A DNA stretch of 64,000 nucleotides, taken from contig JAHXHN010000001.1 in the NCBI GenBank assembly GCA_025656675.1, positions 587,501 through 651,500 on the forward strand. The letters run 5' to 3'. This document shows, one piece after another, positions 45,228-55,241 of the stretch; the stretch's first letter is position 1, and each line of letters opens with the position of its first letter. Both the position numbers and the translations under genes were made by a program. The notes beneath the pieces are model-generated. The model was not told the origin of the DNA and did no database searches. It was given only the letters and a program-made list of their open reading frames with translations. Origin of the DNA: Candidatus Thiodiazotropha sp. (ex Codakia rugifera) (GTDB lineage Bacteria > Pseudomonadota > Gammaproteobacteria > Chromatiales > Chromatiaceae).

Positions 45228-46739
45228 ATGTCACTCGCTATTCTCTATTCCAGAGCCCAGGAGGGGATCCAGGCCCCACTGGTCACTGTCGAAGTTCACC
45301 TATCCAATGGCCTCCCCGGCCTCTCCATTGTTGGGCTGCCTGAGATGGCGGTACGCGAAAGTAAGGACCGGGTAAGGGGGGCGCTGATAAACAGTCAATT
45401 TGAGTTTCCGGCACGCCGCATCACCATCAACCTGGCACCTGCCGATCTGCCGAAAGAGGGTGGCCGGTTCGACCTGCCTATCGCTCTCGGTATTCTTGCC
45501 GCCTCGAACCAGCTGGCCAAAGAGCCTTTGAGTCACTACGAGTTTGCAGGTGAGCTCGCACTCTCAGGAGAGTTACGCCCGGTAAACGGCATTTTACCCG
45601 CAGCTTTGACAGCCCGGGATGCAGGCAGGTCCTTGGTACTGCCTGAATCAAACGTTGCAGAAGCTGCGCTGGTCAGTGGGCTCGATTGCTACCCTGCAAG
45701 TCACATCCTGGAGGTCTGTTCTCATCTGAACAGCATTCAAGCTTTGCCCTTGTATAAGAACAACCTCGTCCCAGCAGATGAGAGGATGACTTACCTCGAT
45801 ATGGCTGATGTTATCGGACAAAATCAGGCTCGACGTGCCTTGGAGATCAGTGCCGCCGGGGCTCATTCACTACTCTATATCGGGCCACCCGGCACCGGTA
45901 AATCGATGTTAGCCTCCCGACTGCCAGGTATCCTCCCTCCCATGAGCGAGGAGGAGGCCCTGGAAAGTGCAGCCATCAACTCTGTCGCCAACCATAAGAC
46001 ATTCCATCCTGTACGCTGGCGCCATCGACCCTTTCGTGCCCCACACCACACCGCTTCAGCGGTTGCGCTAGTGGGTGGTGGCAGCAATCCCAAACCGGGA
46101 GAGATATCTTTGGCTCATCAAGGTGTGCTTTTCCTGGATGAACTCCCTGAATTCGAACGACATGTCCTGGAAGTACTCCGGGAACCCCTGGAAAATGGCC
46201 ACATAACGATCTCCAGAGCCAATCGACAAGCTGACTATCCTGCCCGTTTTCAACTCATCGCTGCGATGAACCCCTGTCCCTGCGGCCACCTTGGGGATGG
46301 CAGTGACCGCTGCCACTGCAGTCTTGATAAAATCCTCCGCTACCGAAGCCGCATCTCCGGGCCCTTACTGGATCGTATTGATATGCATGTCGAGGTGCCC
46401 AGACAACCCCTACAGATAGGTCAGCACAGTATTATGAGCAAGGAGGAGTCCAGCGAAGCAATACGCAAGCGGGTCATCTCGGCACGTGAATGCCAGTTGG
46501 CGCGACAGGGTAAAACCAACCAGGTCCTGCAAGGACCGGAAATCGAGCAGTACGCAAAACCGGGCAAAGCCGGTAATGAGCTGCTGCACCGAGCCATCGA
46601 ACGGCTTGGCCTATCCATGAGGGCATACCATCGCATTCTCAAAGTGGCACGTACCATCGCTGACCTGGAGGCAAACCCAAATATCGATACCCGCCATCTC
46701 AGTGAAGCTATTGGCTATCGGAGACTGGACCGGAGCTGA
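45228..46739 (+). CDS. comM: YifB/ComM family Mg-chelatase-like AAA+ ATPase
   Basis: The 503 residues start with the ComM N-terminal domain (LAILYSRAQEGIQAPLVTVEVHLSNGLPGLSIVGLP), followed by an AAA+ module with Walker A IGPPGTGKSMLASR (about 217-230), Walker B LFLDELPEF and a zinc-binding MNPCPCGHLGDGSDRCHCS insert. ComM is a branch-migration helicase in natural transformation of Vibrio. Full length and motifs suggest activity. An AAGGAA site precedes ATG 45228. Confidence 0.93.
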   Translation: MSLAILYSRAQEGIQAPLVTVEVHLSNGLPGLSIVGLPEMAVRESKDRVRGALINSQFEFPARRITINLAPADLPKEGGRFDLPIALGILAASNQLAKEPLSHYEFAGELALSGELRPVNGILPAALTARDAGRSLVLPESNVAEAALVSGLDCYPASHILEVCSHLNSIQALPLYKNNLVPADERMTYLDMADVIGQNQARRALEISAAGAHSLLYIGPPGTGKSMLASRLPGILPPMSEEEALESAAINSVANHKTFHPVRWRHRPFRAPHHTASAVALVGGGSNPKPGEISLAHQGVLFLDELPEFERHVLEVLREPLENGHITISRANRQADYPARFQLIAAMNPCPCGHLGDGSDRCHCSLDKILRYRSRISGPLLDRIDMHVEVPRQPLQIGQHSIMSKEESSEAIRKRVISARECQLARQGKTNQVLQGPEIEQYAKPGKAGNELLHRAIERLGLSMRAYHRILKVARTIADLEANPNIDTRHLSEAIGYRRLDRS

Positions 46740-46784
46740 ACAGCCTATGACGGCCTGGAGAAACCATTTCACAATTAAAAAAAA

Positions 46785-48938
46785 TTAAAACGACCCTTTC
46801 AGCCCTTCCAACTTCTTACGAAAGGATTCAACTACCTGGCTGTTCTCACCTGAGTTTGATACCACCCGTGGGACCAGCACCACAACCAGCTCGGTTCGTT
46901 TACTGAATTTAGATTCCTGACCAAACAGCCAGCCGATAACAGGCAATTTGTTAAGGTAGGGGAGTCCTGTACTGCCGTTATCATCTCTATCCGTGATCAA
47001 CCCACCCAGAATCAATGCCTCGCCATTCTGAACCGCAACGGTGCTATTGATTTTGCGTGTCGAAATGGTGGGAGAATCGACCGATGATGCTGCCACCGTT
47101 GAGACATCACTCACCTCCTGGGTGACTTCCATGGTCACCAGCCCCCCCGGATTGACCCTGGGTGTCACTTCAAGCATTACACCGGTGTCCTTATAGCTGA
47201 TGGTGTTGATAATGGCTGCATTTTCACTCGCTGTCGACTGCTGCTGCCCGGTTACCACCGGCACCTGGTCACCCACTTGAATGAATGCCGATTCATTATC
47301 AAGCACCATCACAGAAGGCGAGGAGAGGACCCTGATCAGCGACTCCTCCGCCAGAGCACTGAGTACAGCCCGGACATCACCGGTAGAACGGATGACTGAA
47401 AAGTTAAACCCCGGTATCGTACCGGCCAATCCTGCAATCTTGTCGCTATCCAACGAACCGGTACCGGAGTAACCATTACTCACACGTGAATTGAACAACC
47501 ACTGGAGTCCATATTTCAGCTCATCCTGGAGCGCAACTTCAATGATCGTGGCTTCCACCATTACCTGCAGCTGCCGCACATCCAGTTTTTCCAACGCCTC
47601 CAGCATATTGCTGTACTGCGCTGGTGTTGCCGTGATCACCAAAGCGTTGTGGGCATCATCCGCAACGACACGAACCTCGCTCTGTTCCGACTCTCCACCG
47701 GTACCGGCTATATTCAACCGTGCAGCACTCGGGGATGGGGTCGCCTCACGGCCCTTCTCTTCAGTTGTGCTTTGCGTCACCGCTTTTCTGCCTGGTGCAA
47801 CCTTGGCTGAACGACTCGAGCCATCAGAGCCGGTTGATGAGAAGAGCTGCTGTAGCAGTTCCGCCAGTTCGGTCGCATCGCCATTTTGAACCCGATAGAC
47901 GAACAGCCGCTGTGCTATCCCGCTTTCCTGGGTATCGATACGATCCAGGCGGAGGATCCATTCAGCGATAGTATCCAGATAACGTTTCTGAGGCGTTACA
48001 ACCAGTACCCCGTTTGCTTCATCGATCGGTACCACACGGAACATCCCCTGCAGAGGGGTAGTGTCTGTCGTACCGATAATTGATTGCAACTCCTTGATCA
48101 CAGTCGATGACTTTGCATATTTCAGCGGGAAGAAGCCGACCGATAAGCCCTTGATCCAATCCACATCGAACAGATCGACAGTATCCAACAGGGTTTCCAT
48201 CTCCCGCCCAGTACCCGCTAGCACAAGCAGGTTGCGGGCCGCATCCACCCGTATGATGCCGCCCTTTGGCGCTAGTGGTTTTAATATCTCGGCCATTTCG
48301 CTGGCTGCTAGATACTCAAGCGGAACGATCTGAAGTGCATACCCGGAGGGTAAAGGAGCCCGCGCATTAGCCAATTGAGGCGTCTTAATACCCTGAATCG
48401 CAGCACCGAGCGGCAGTATGCGATAAATCCCATCCACCTGCACCATAGCGGCGCCATTCATCTGCAACAGGGTCTCCAGGGTAGCCAGCAGATCATTTTG
48501 GCTCAATGGCTTACCGGTCTGGATGGTGACCTTTCCCTTAACCGCAGGATCAAGTATGTAGCTCTCTTTGAGAAGCTCCCCCAGGATGGTTTGAATCACC
48601 TCCCGAAGATCGGCCTGCTCAAAATTGAGGGTTATCTCTCCTTTGAGAGGTACTCCCGTCGCTGCAGCTGGCTTGGCCTTTTGGCTAGCAATGAATTTTC
48701 CTGTGCCATAATAGAGTTCAGGTTTCTCCATAACCTTCGAATCTTCAACCTGATCCATAGGTAATACATTCAAACCTGTCTTGAACTGTTCTTCTGATCC
48801 TTGTCCGGGTATCAAGTGTCCTGGAGGTATGTCGCTCTTTAATACAACGGCATCCTGATCTTCGGTTTTGCTATTCCAGTTTGTGCAACCAACCAGCGAT
48901 GAGGCAAGGAGGGCAGCCAGAATTTTCTTTTTCAGCAT
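46785..48938 (-). CDS. gspD: Type II secretion secretin GspD, lipoprotein form
   Basis: The 717-residue protein has a lipoprotein signal (LLASSLVGC, Cys18), an N0 domain (LNFEQADLREVIQTILGELLKESYILDP), N1-N3 repeats with a Ser-rich insert (about 390-430), and the secretin barrel (PSVMVLDNESAFIQVGDQVPV and the S-domain-like end). It forms the outer-membrane ring of a type II or related secretion machine. No other gsp gene is near, so its partners must be elsewhere. A related MSHA-type secretin cannot be ruled out but the N0 and spacing fit GspD. Confidence 0.85.
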   Translation of the reverse strand: MLKKKILAALLASSLVGCTNWNSKTEDQDAVVLKSDIPPGHLIPGQGSEEQFKTGLNVLPMDQVEDSKVMEKPELYYGTGKFIASQKAKPAAATGVPLKGEITLNFEQADLREVIQTILGELLKESYILDPAVKGKVTIQTGKPLSQNDLLATLETLLQMNGAAMVQVDGIYRILPLGAAIQGIKTPQLANARAPLPSGYALQIVPLEYLAASEMAEILKPLAPKGGIIRVDAARNLLVLAGTGREMETLLDTVDLFDVDWIKGLSVGFFPLKYAKSSTVIKELQSIIGTTDTTPLQGMFRVVPIDEANGVLVVTPQKRYLDTIAEWILRLDRIDTQESGIAQRLFVYRVQNGDATELAELLQQLFSSTGSDGSSRSAKVAPGRKAVTQSTTEEKGREATPSPSAARLNIAGTGGESEQSEVRVVADDAHNALVITATPAQYSNMLEALEKLDVRQLQVMVEATIIEVALQDELKYGLQWLFNSRVSNGYSGTGSLDSDKIAGLAGTIPGFNFSVIRSTGDVRAVLSALAEESLIRVLSSPSVMVLDNESAFIQVGDQVPVVTGQQQSTASENAAIINTISYKDTGVMLEVTPRVNPGGLVTMEVTQEVSDVSTVAASSVDSPTISTRKINSTVAVQNGEALILGGLITDRDDNGSTGLPYLNKLPVIGWLFGQESKFSKRTELVVVLVPRVVSNSGENSQVVESFRKKLEGLKGSF

Positions 48939-49456
48939 ACGACTTTGGGGCTAAATGCTCTGAGGATTGACAACACGCCTGCACAGGTGTGTGTGCCGGA
49001 ACAGACAAACGGGCATTCTAGCCGAGTTTAAGATTCAAAGCCTCATTGGTGTGTCAGCGTGGACAAAATAACCTGATGTCTGCTGTTCAGCGCCAATCCC
49101 CAAAAGCTAAAGAGGGTCTTACTGACAATGGGAGCAACCCTCTTTGAATCCAACATACCGATGTGTGCCCACTACTGTGCGGAATAAATTTCATAGACCA
49201 GTGCCCAGTTTTTTTACACCTATCGTCTGGTAAGACCATCTGCAACTCAAACCACCAAGCCCGAATAGTCTTTTTGTCTTGTTCATTTAAAGAAGGGTGG
49301 GGTAGGGCCCCACCCTACAGTCCTTTTTGAAGTGCAGGGTGAGACTCTGCCTTATCTCCAGGCCAAACATGTGTGCTTAAATCGGACAGTAGTGGGCCTA
49401 TCCCGGGTTTCCAGGAAAGATAAACCTGATTGCTACAAAGGGTGACAATGCTTAGA
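48939..49456. other. Intergenic stretch with two strong hairpins
   Basis: 518 bases between the gspD start and the yajL stop with no supported gene. AAAGAGGGT (49109-49117) pairs with ACCCTCTTT (49137-49145). GGGTGGGG (49295-49302) pairs with CCCCACCC (49308-49315) around TAGGG; this second one looks like a repetitive palindrome. Neither has a T-run. The gspD promoter should lie near 48960-49060. Confidence 0.45.
49295..49315. repeat. G/C-rich palindrome (REP-like)
   Basis: GGGTGGGG and CCCCACCC form a perfect 8-base stem with a 5-base loop (TAGGG). The symmetric flanks (TAGGGC and CTACAG) resemble dispersed palindromic repeats, but only one copy is visible in this window. Confidence 0.4.
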
Positions 49457-50005
49457 TCAGCGAGATAAACCCTGCTCTACCTGGTCTCTTGTTGCACTGC
49501 CATTGAGTTTTTCGATCAATTCCAATGCAAAATCCATTGCCGTACCCGGGCCGCGTGAGGTGATCACCCGGTCGTCGCTGATCACCCGCTCAAGCTGGAC
49601 ATCGACTTGAGGCAGATCCATCTTATCCAAAACGCCGGGATAACTGGTTGCACGATGGCCATCCAGAAGCCCGGCACCGGCCAGAACCTTGGGTGCAGCA
49701 CAGATTGCAGCCGTGAACTTTCCCTGTTGGTTAAGTCGTTGCAGCAGCGAGTGAATGCGCGGATCGGCATCGAGATGGTCTGCTCCGGGCAGGCCACCTG
49801 GTAACACAAGCATGTCAAAATCCTCCTCCATGACTGCATCGAGCGTGGTATCAGGTACCAGCGTAATACCTCTCGATGCCTTCACCGGCCCTTCTTCCAG
49901 GCCGGCGGTAACCACTTCGATACCGGCCCGGGTCAGTAGATCGGTGATGGTGACAGCTTCGAGTTCTTCACACCCTTGTGCAAGGGGGACGAGGACGCGT
50001 GCCAT
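49457..50005 (-). CDS. yajL: DJ-1/PfpI-family protein YajL
   Basis: The 182 residues start MARVLVPLAQGCEELEAVT, the YajL N-terminus, and carry the reactive cysteine in AAICAAPKVLAGAGLL and the nearby glutamate. YajL guards proteins against oxidative and carbonyl damage. Its first 73 bases overlap the 3' end of the yibQ gene in another frame, so the two are closely coupled. Confidence 0.92.
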   Translation of the reverse strand: MARVLVPLAQGCEELEAVTITDLLTRAGIEVVTAGLEEGPVKASRGITLVPDTTLDAVMEEDFDMLVLPGGLPGADHLDADPRIHSLLQRLNQQGKFTAAICAAPKVLAGAGLLDGHRATSYPGVLDKMDLPQVDVQLERVISDDRVITSRGPGTAMDFALELIEKLNGSATRDQVEQGLSR

Positions 50006-50766
50006 AGTGGTCTCCTGGAATTGATAAGTTGAGAAACGGGTACCAGTTCTATGCCCTGCTCTCTAAGTTTAGGCAATTCTTCATGAAGTACAGCCAGGGT
50101 TTGAGGGTAGGGGTGTCCGATGCCTATCGCATGTCCCTGGACTCGGGCTGTGTTTAGCAGTTTGTGCAACTGAACTCTCACCGCCGATTCCAGTGGATTA
50201 TTGTCAAGAAATACATCACGCCGTGAGCTGGCAATAAGATTTGATCCCGCTACACGCTCAGCAACCGTGGCAACGGTTGTTCGACTATCGATGAAATAGA
50301 GTCCGGCCTCACGCAATCCACCCATCAGCCAGCGCATCGCGGTAGGGTCCCTGGTCAACAGACTGCCCATATGGTTATTCACCCCGGCAACATAGGGAAT
50401 TGAAGCGATATTACGTTGCAGTGTACGCAGAAAATGGCCTTTCGGCATGGCCAGGGTGAGTGCACCACGACCCAGGGCATTGCCGTTGTCAGACTCCATT
50501 GGCAGGTGTAACATGACCTCTTTATTCAGCTGATGTGCCTTGCTGGCCTGTTCCCAGGCAAAGGGGGTTTGCGGCAGGAATGCATAGGTTACGGGACCTG
50601 GTAAAGCGAGGGCTCTCTCACCGGCGATCTGCTGGTTACCCAGATCATCGATGATCAGTGCAATTTTTACACTTGGCCGCAGTGACATATCCTGCTCTTC
50701 CGCCACCGATACGGCCGGTATCAGAGCAATCGTCAGCCACCAAACAATCAGCCCATACTTAAACAC
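49933..50766 (-). CDS. yibQ: Divergent polysaccharide deacetylase family protein (YibQ-like)
   Basis: The 277 residues have a signal peptide (IVWWLTIALIPAVSVA) and the DUF610 fold: VKIALIIDDLGNQQ, FLPQTPFAWEQA, KEVMLHLPME, GVNNHMGSLLT and GHAIGIGHPYPQTL. It is a periplasmic carbohydrate-esterase-like protein of uncertain activity, conserved next to envC. The last 24 residues extend over the yajL start and are not part of the conserved domain. Confidence 0.88.
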   Translation of the reverse strand: MFKYGLIVWWLTIALIPAVSVAEEQDMSLRPSVKIALIIDDLGNQQIAGERALALPGPVTYAFLPQTPFAWEQASKAHQLNKEVMLHLPMESDNGNALGRGALTLAMPKGHFLRTLQRNIASIPYVAGVNNHMGSLLTRDPTAMRWLMGGLREAGLYFIDSRTTVATVAERVAGSNLIASSRRDVFLDNNPLESAVRVQLHKLLNTARVQGHAIGIGHPYPQTLAVLHEELPKLREQGIELVPVSQLINSRRPLWHASSSPLHKGVKNSKLSPSPIY

Positions 50767-50803
50767 CTAGTGTCATGTCCTGTGCCAATAACGAATCACC
50801 TTC

Positions 50804-52129
50804 TCAGCCAGCTGCATTTTTACCGTGCAGGATAGCCAACCCCTTGAGCAGATTGAGTGCTTCACCTAATTGATAGTCCTTGCTGGATGATGCCTCACTC
50901 TTTCCCTCAGCGCTCTTGTCTGTACCGCCTGTACCCCCTTTACCATTCCCATTCTCCAGATGTCCAGAGAGATTAGATTCCTTGATGGGCTTGACCTTAC
51001 GCTCCTCTACCTTAGAAACCGTTAAATCTTCCAGCTCAATATCAGGCTTTATACCCTCTGCCTGAATGGAGTTTCCGGAAGGTGTGTAGTACCTTGCTGT
51101 TGTGAGTTTGACAGCAGCCGAATCAGTAATGGGAATTATTGTCTGTACCGAACCCTTGCCGAATGTACGACTACCCATGATGACAGCACGATTTTGGTCC
51201 TGTAGCGCACCCGCCACAATTTCCGAGGCCGAAGCTGAACCTTCATTGACCAATACCACGATGGGAGCACCATCAAGCACATCATCCGGCGCTGCTTCGA
51301 AGCGTAATTGAGAGTCGCTCTCCCTACCCTCTGTATAGACAATCAGTCCTGACTCCAAAAAGGCGTCACTGACAGAGACAGCGGCATTCAACACTCCGCC
51401 CGGGTTATTACGCAGATCCAGCACCATCCCCTGCAGATTGCCATCCACCTCACTCTTGAGCCGGGTCAGGGACTTCAACATCTCGTTGGTTGTGTTTGCC
51501 TGAAATTGTGAAATACGCAGATAGGCAAATCGCTCGTCCAACAGACGACTCTTGACGCTAGCCACACGTATGATGTCCCGGGTGACACTGATCTTTATCG
51601 GCTTCTCTTCACCTTTGCGAATGATGGTCAGATCCAAGCGAGTACCCGGCTTGCCCCGCATCAGCGCAACGGCTTCATTCAGACTGAGTCCTTTGACCGG
51701 CGTATCATCCAGGCGCACAATCAAGTCGCCACTGCGTACCCCTGCTCGCTGTGCCGGCGTATCATCGATCGGCGAGATCACCTTTACGAATCCATCCTCA
51801 AGCCCTACCTCAATCCCCAAACCGCCAAACTCACCCTTGGTGCCAACCTGTAAATCCTTGTAATCCTTAGCATCCAGGTAGTTGGAATGGGGATCGAGTC
51901 CCGATACCATGCCGCGGATTGCATTCTCCAGCAATACCTGGTCCTCGACGGGTTCCACATAGTTGGCTTTGATACGACCGAAGATATCGGCAAAGGTACG
52001 AAGCTGCTGTAAAGGCAGTGCCTCCACCTCCTCTTTTGCCTGTACCTGAAACGCGAACAGCGACAAGGTGCTGCTCAGCAGCATCAGACTGAAACCGGTT
52101 CGAAAAATAGATTTAACAGCTTGTATCAT
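50804..52129 (-). CDS. ctpA: C-terminal processing peptidase CtpA (S41 family)
   Basis: The 441-residue precursor has a signal peptide (about 1-31), an N-terminal helical cap, a PDZ domain (GGLGIEVGLEDGFVKVISPIDDTPAQRAGVRSGD at about 100-130) and the S41 protease with the Ser nucleophile in NEGSASASEI and the Lys base in FGKGSVQ. In the periplasm such proteases trim envelope proteins, including cell-wall endopeptidases. A Gly-rich, charged tail follows. It lies between envC and yibQ. Confidence 0.93.
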   Translation of the reverse strand: MIQAVKSIFRTGFSLMLLSSTLSLFAFQVQAKEEVEALPLQQLRTFADIFGRIKANYVEPVEDQVLLENAIRGMVSGLDPHSNYLDAKDYKDLQVGTKGEFGGLGIEVGLEDGFVKVISPIDDTPAQRAGVRSGDLIVRLDDTPVKGLSLNEAVALMRGKPGTRLDLTIIRKGEEKPIKISVTRDIIRVASVKSRLLDERFAYLRISQFQANTTNEMLKSLTRLKSEVDGNLQGMVLDLRNNPGGVLNAAVSVSDAFLESGLIVYTEGRESDSQLRFEAAPDDVLDGAPIVVLVNEGSASASEIVAGALQDQNRAVIMGSRTFGKGSVQTIIPITDSAAVKLTTARYYTPSGNSIQAEGIKPDIELEDLTVSKVEERKVKPIKESNLSGHLENGNGKGGTGGTDKSAEGKSEASSSKDYQLGEALNLLKGLAILHGKNAAG

Positions 52130-52283
52130 CAGTTATTCCTGCTAACGTGCAAGCAATCCAGCAAGTGGCTGACTGCAAAACAATTATTAAAGACAGTACA
52201 CAATGTGTTGCCTTGTGATCTGTGAGTGACTGGGTAAAAAGATAGTTCCTTTTCTCTTAATCTGATGTCCCAGTGAACAATAT

Positions 52284-53471
52284 TCAGGTTGTCGGGTTAA
52301 TCATTCTACCTTTGATGCGTTGACACCACTGGGTTGGGTTTCTCGGTTGTCCATTGTGCCTGATACCAAAATAGATACCTGAGGTGGCCCTGCCACCGCT
52401 ATTCCCTACCTGCGCCACAATCTCACCGGGCTCTACCCATTCTCCCGTCTCTTTAAAAAGGCTCTGATTATGGCCGTAAAGACTCATGTAACCATCACCA
52501 TGGTCGATAATCAGCAGTAGCCCGAATCCACGCAACCAGTCAGCAAATGCAACCCTGCCATGATGAATTGCCCGAACCTCCTGTCCTTCCGGTGCAGCAA
52601 TCAGCACCCCATCCCATTTCAGTTTACCGACATCACGATTGGACCCAAAACGGGCCATCAGCCTGCCTCTTGATGGCCAAGGCAGCTTACCCTTTCGCGA
52701 ATTGAAAGGGACATGGGCTGCCGGATCGAGAGGAATATCAGACAGCGCCTGCTGGATATCGGAAAGGAGGGATCGGAGCTGCTTTTCATCCGACTTTAAC
52801 GTATCCAACTCCTGGCCTTTATCCTTGAGTCGACTATTGAGACTTGCAATGATCTCTTTACGACCCAACTGAGCAGCTTCAAGCTGTTTTTTCTGGTTGT
52901 AATTTTTTGCCAGAAGCTGTTGCAATCGTTGCTCCTCCTGAGCGATATCTCTTTCAATTTTTTTAAGCTGTTCCAGACTCTCTTTTATCTCGTCCATCTG
53001 TTCGACGCGAGCCGAGTTAAAGTAATCGTAATACACCATGACCCGGCTGACTACGGCAGGGTCTTGTTGATTAAGCAGTATTTTCAGCTTTTCCTGACGT
53101 CCCATCGCATAACCAGCACGAATCTGCCGTTCCAGGGATGAGCGATGCTGATCCAGACTCAAACGTGCATCGGCCCGTTTGCCCTCAAGATCAGCCAGGC
53201 GGCGTTTCTGTCTTTTCAGACTCTGTTCAGTTGCCCGAATACGTCGGGCAAATGCACCAATCTCCATTTCTGTTTGCTGTAGGGCCTTACTATGCTCTTC
53301 CCGCTTTCCCTTGGCGGAACGCAGCTGGTCTTGCAGGGAGTGAATACGGTTTTTGACCTGTTCCAGCTTGGCCCTGGCGGCCTGGTCAGACTGTTCGGCG
53401 AGGAGGGGAAAGGGGAGAAGGAGTGCTGCCAATGCCAGAGAGAGGGCCATTCGGCCACTCAGGTACCGCAT
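52284..53471 (-). CDS. envC: Murein hydrolase activator EnvC
   Basis: The 395-residue protein has a signal peptide, a long coiled coil (about 25-245) and a C-terminal LytM domain. In the LytM domain the zinc-binding HxH is lost (GIYFGIRHNG instead of HLHFE), so it is an activator of amidases rather than an enzyme. It works in septal cell-wall splitting with the FtsEX system. It begins 3 bases after the gpmI stop, as in E. coli. Confidence 0.93.
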   Translation of the reverse strand: MRYLSGRMALSLALAALLLPFPLLAEQSDQAARAKLEQVKNRIHSLQDQLRSAKGKREEHSKALQQTEMEIGAFARRIRATEQSLKRQKRRLADLEGKRADARLSLDQHRSSLERQIRAGYAMGRQEKLKILLNQQDPAVVSRVMVYYDYFNSARVEQMDEIKESLEQLKKIERDIAQEEQRLQQLLAKNYNQKKQLEAAQLGRKEIIASLNSRLKDKGQELDTLKSDEKQLRSLLSDIQQALSDIPLDPAAHVPFNSRKGKLPWPSRGRLMARFGSNRDVGKLKWDGVLIAAPEGQEVRAIHHGRVAFADWLRGFGLLLIIDHGDGYMSLYGHNQSLFKETGEWVEPGEIVAQVGNSGGRATSGIYFGIRHNGQPRNPTQWCQRIKGRMINPTT

Positions 53472-53474
53472 CTA

Positions 53475-55031
53475 TTAAGCCTCATCCACAAAGTGGATCA
53501 GTGCATGGCCCTGCATCTCATCAGGCTGTTCCAGTCCCATGATTTTTAACAGCGTGGGAGCAATATCGCATAACGCCCCGCCTTCCACTAATTGCGCACG
53601 GTCTCGCCCTACATAGACCAGGGGAACCGGATTGGTTGTATGGGCAGTATGAGGCTGATGGTTGACATGATCCTCCATCTGCTCTGAATTGCCATGATCA
53701 GCGGTCACCACCATCTCACCACCTGCCAGGTGCAGCGCCTTCAACACCCGACCTAAACAATGATCCAGGGTTTCAATGGCACGCTTTGCCGCCTCGAATT
53801 TCCCGGTATGTCCCACCATGTCGCTGTTGGCAAAATTACAGATAATGACATCGTACTTATCGCCCTCTATCGCCTCTACCAGATGATCAGTCACCTCCTC
53901 TGCACTCATCTCCGGCTTAAGATCATAGGTAGCCACCTGAGGTGAGGGGACCAGGATACGCTCTTCTCCTTCGAACGGGCGCTCACGTCCACCATTGAAA
54001 AAGAAGGTCACATGGGCATATTTCTCAGTCTCCGCGAGACGCAGTTGTCGCAATCCCTGCTTGGAGATGGTCTCACCAAAGACATTACGTAACTTTTCCG
54101 GTGGAAAAGCGACCGGGATATCGAACCGTTTATGGTAGCGTGTGAGACTGACGAACTCGCCCAATGCAGGAACCCGATTACGCTTGAAACCGTCAAATGC
54201 CTTTTCAATGAAGGCACGGGTAAGCTGACGGGCACGATCAGCACGGTAGTTGAGAAAGAACACCACGTCGCCATCGTCAATGGTCACCGGTTTTTCCCCT
54301 GCCGGTACAATCTGGGTGGCAAGGACGAATTCATCGGATTCGCCACGGTCATAGGCCGCCTGCAGACCTTCAACCGCACTTTCGACCTGGTAGGCTCCCT
54401 TCCCATCCACCAACAGATCATAGGCTTGTTCAATGCGCTCCCAGCGGTTGTCTCTGTCCATGGCGTAGTAACGACCAATGAGGTTTGCGATACGCCCTTT
54501 GCCGAGTGCTGCAAAAACCTCATTCAGGGCAACAATCGAGGCATGCGCGCTCTTTGGCGGTGTATCCCGACCATCCAGAAAGGCATGAAGATAGACCCGC
54601 TCCACTCCACGCTCGACGGCCAGTTTGATCATTGCATGAAAATGTTCTTCATGACTGTGCACCCCGCCGGGGGAGAGGAGTCCCATGAGATGTACCGCTT
54701 TGTTGCCAGCTACGGCTTTATCTATAGCCTCAGTAAAGGTCTCATTAGTGAAAAAAGAGCCTGTCCTTATGGAACGGCTAACCCGGGTGAATTCCTGGTA
54801 GACCACTCGCCCCGCACCCAGATTAAGGTGCCCAACTTCAGAGTTCCCCATCTGCCCGCCAGGCAAGCCCACCGCAGCCCCCGATGTATAGACCAAGGTA
54901 TGCGGATTCTCTCGCCACATGCGATCCCAGACCGGTGTGCGTGCTTCGGTGATGGCATTGACTTCCGTCTCCTCACTGTATCCCCAGCCATCAAGGATAA
55001 TCAGGGCAACCGGTTTGGGTCTCTCCGTCAT
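53475..55031 (-). CDS. gpmI: 2,3-bisphosphoglycerate-independent phosphoglycerate mutase
   Basis: The 518-residue Mn2+ enzyme has the catalytic Ser in [16 protein letters not shown] (about residue 63) and metal ligands in [29 protein letters not shown] and [11 protein letters not shown]. It interconverts 3- and 2-phosphoglycerate. It heads the gpmI-envC-ctpA-yibQ-yajL string. A 305-residue frame on the opposite strand is a shadow. Confidence 0.96.
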   Translation of the reverse strand: MTERPKPVALIILDGWGYSEETEVNAITEARTPVWDRMWRENPHTLVYTSGAAVGLPGGQMGNSEVGHLNLGAGRVVYQEFTRVSRSIRTGSFFTNETFTEAIDKAVAGNKAVHLMGLLSPGGVHSHEEHFHAMIKLAVERGVERVYLHAFLDGRDTPPKSAHASIVALNEVFAALGKGRIANLIGRYYAMDRDNRWERIEQAYDLLVDGKGAYQVESAVEGLQAAYDRGESDEFVLATQIVPAGEKPVTIDDGDVVFFLNYRADRARQLTRAFIEKAFDGFKRNRVPALGEFVSLTRYHKRFDIPVAFPPEKLRNVFGETISKQGLRQLRLAETEKYAHVTFFFNGGRERPFEGEERILVPSPQVATYDLKPEMSAEEVTDHLVEAIEGDKYDVIICNFANSDMVGHTGKFEAAKRAIETLDHCLGRVLKALHLAGGEMVVTADHGNSEQMEDHVNHQPHTAHTTNPVPLVYVGRDRAQLVEGGALCDIAPTLLKIMGLEQPDEMQGHALIHFVDEA

Positions 55032-55241
55032 TGTTGGGTCTCTACTTAGGTGCTGCTACTGCAAGAAAATGGGTTAATCCCCCATTAAATCACCAATCCA
55101 AGCCGCAAGCTAGAATAGCAATCCAGGCCGAAAATCATGGAATTAACCGGTAACAAAGTAACCAGAATAGACAAAGGGGTTCTCATTAAGGCAAAAAACA
55201 GCGTATTATTGTATTAGTCACTAGTAAAAGGCTGGTTGTCC

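Noticed and set aside
54132-55049. 305-residue open frame on the plus strand opposite gpmI
   Set aside because: gpmI carries all catalytic motifs. The antisense frame has no family signature and no ribosome site.
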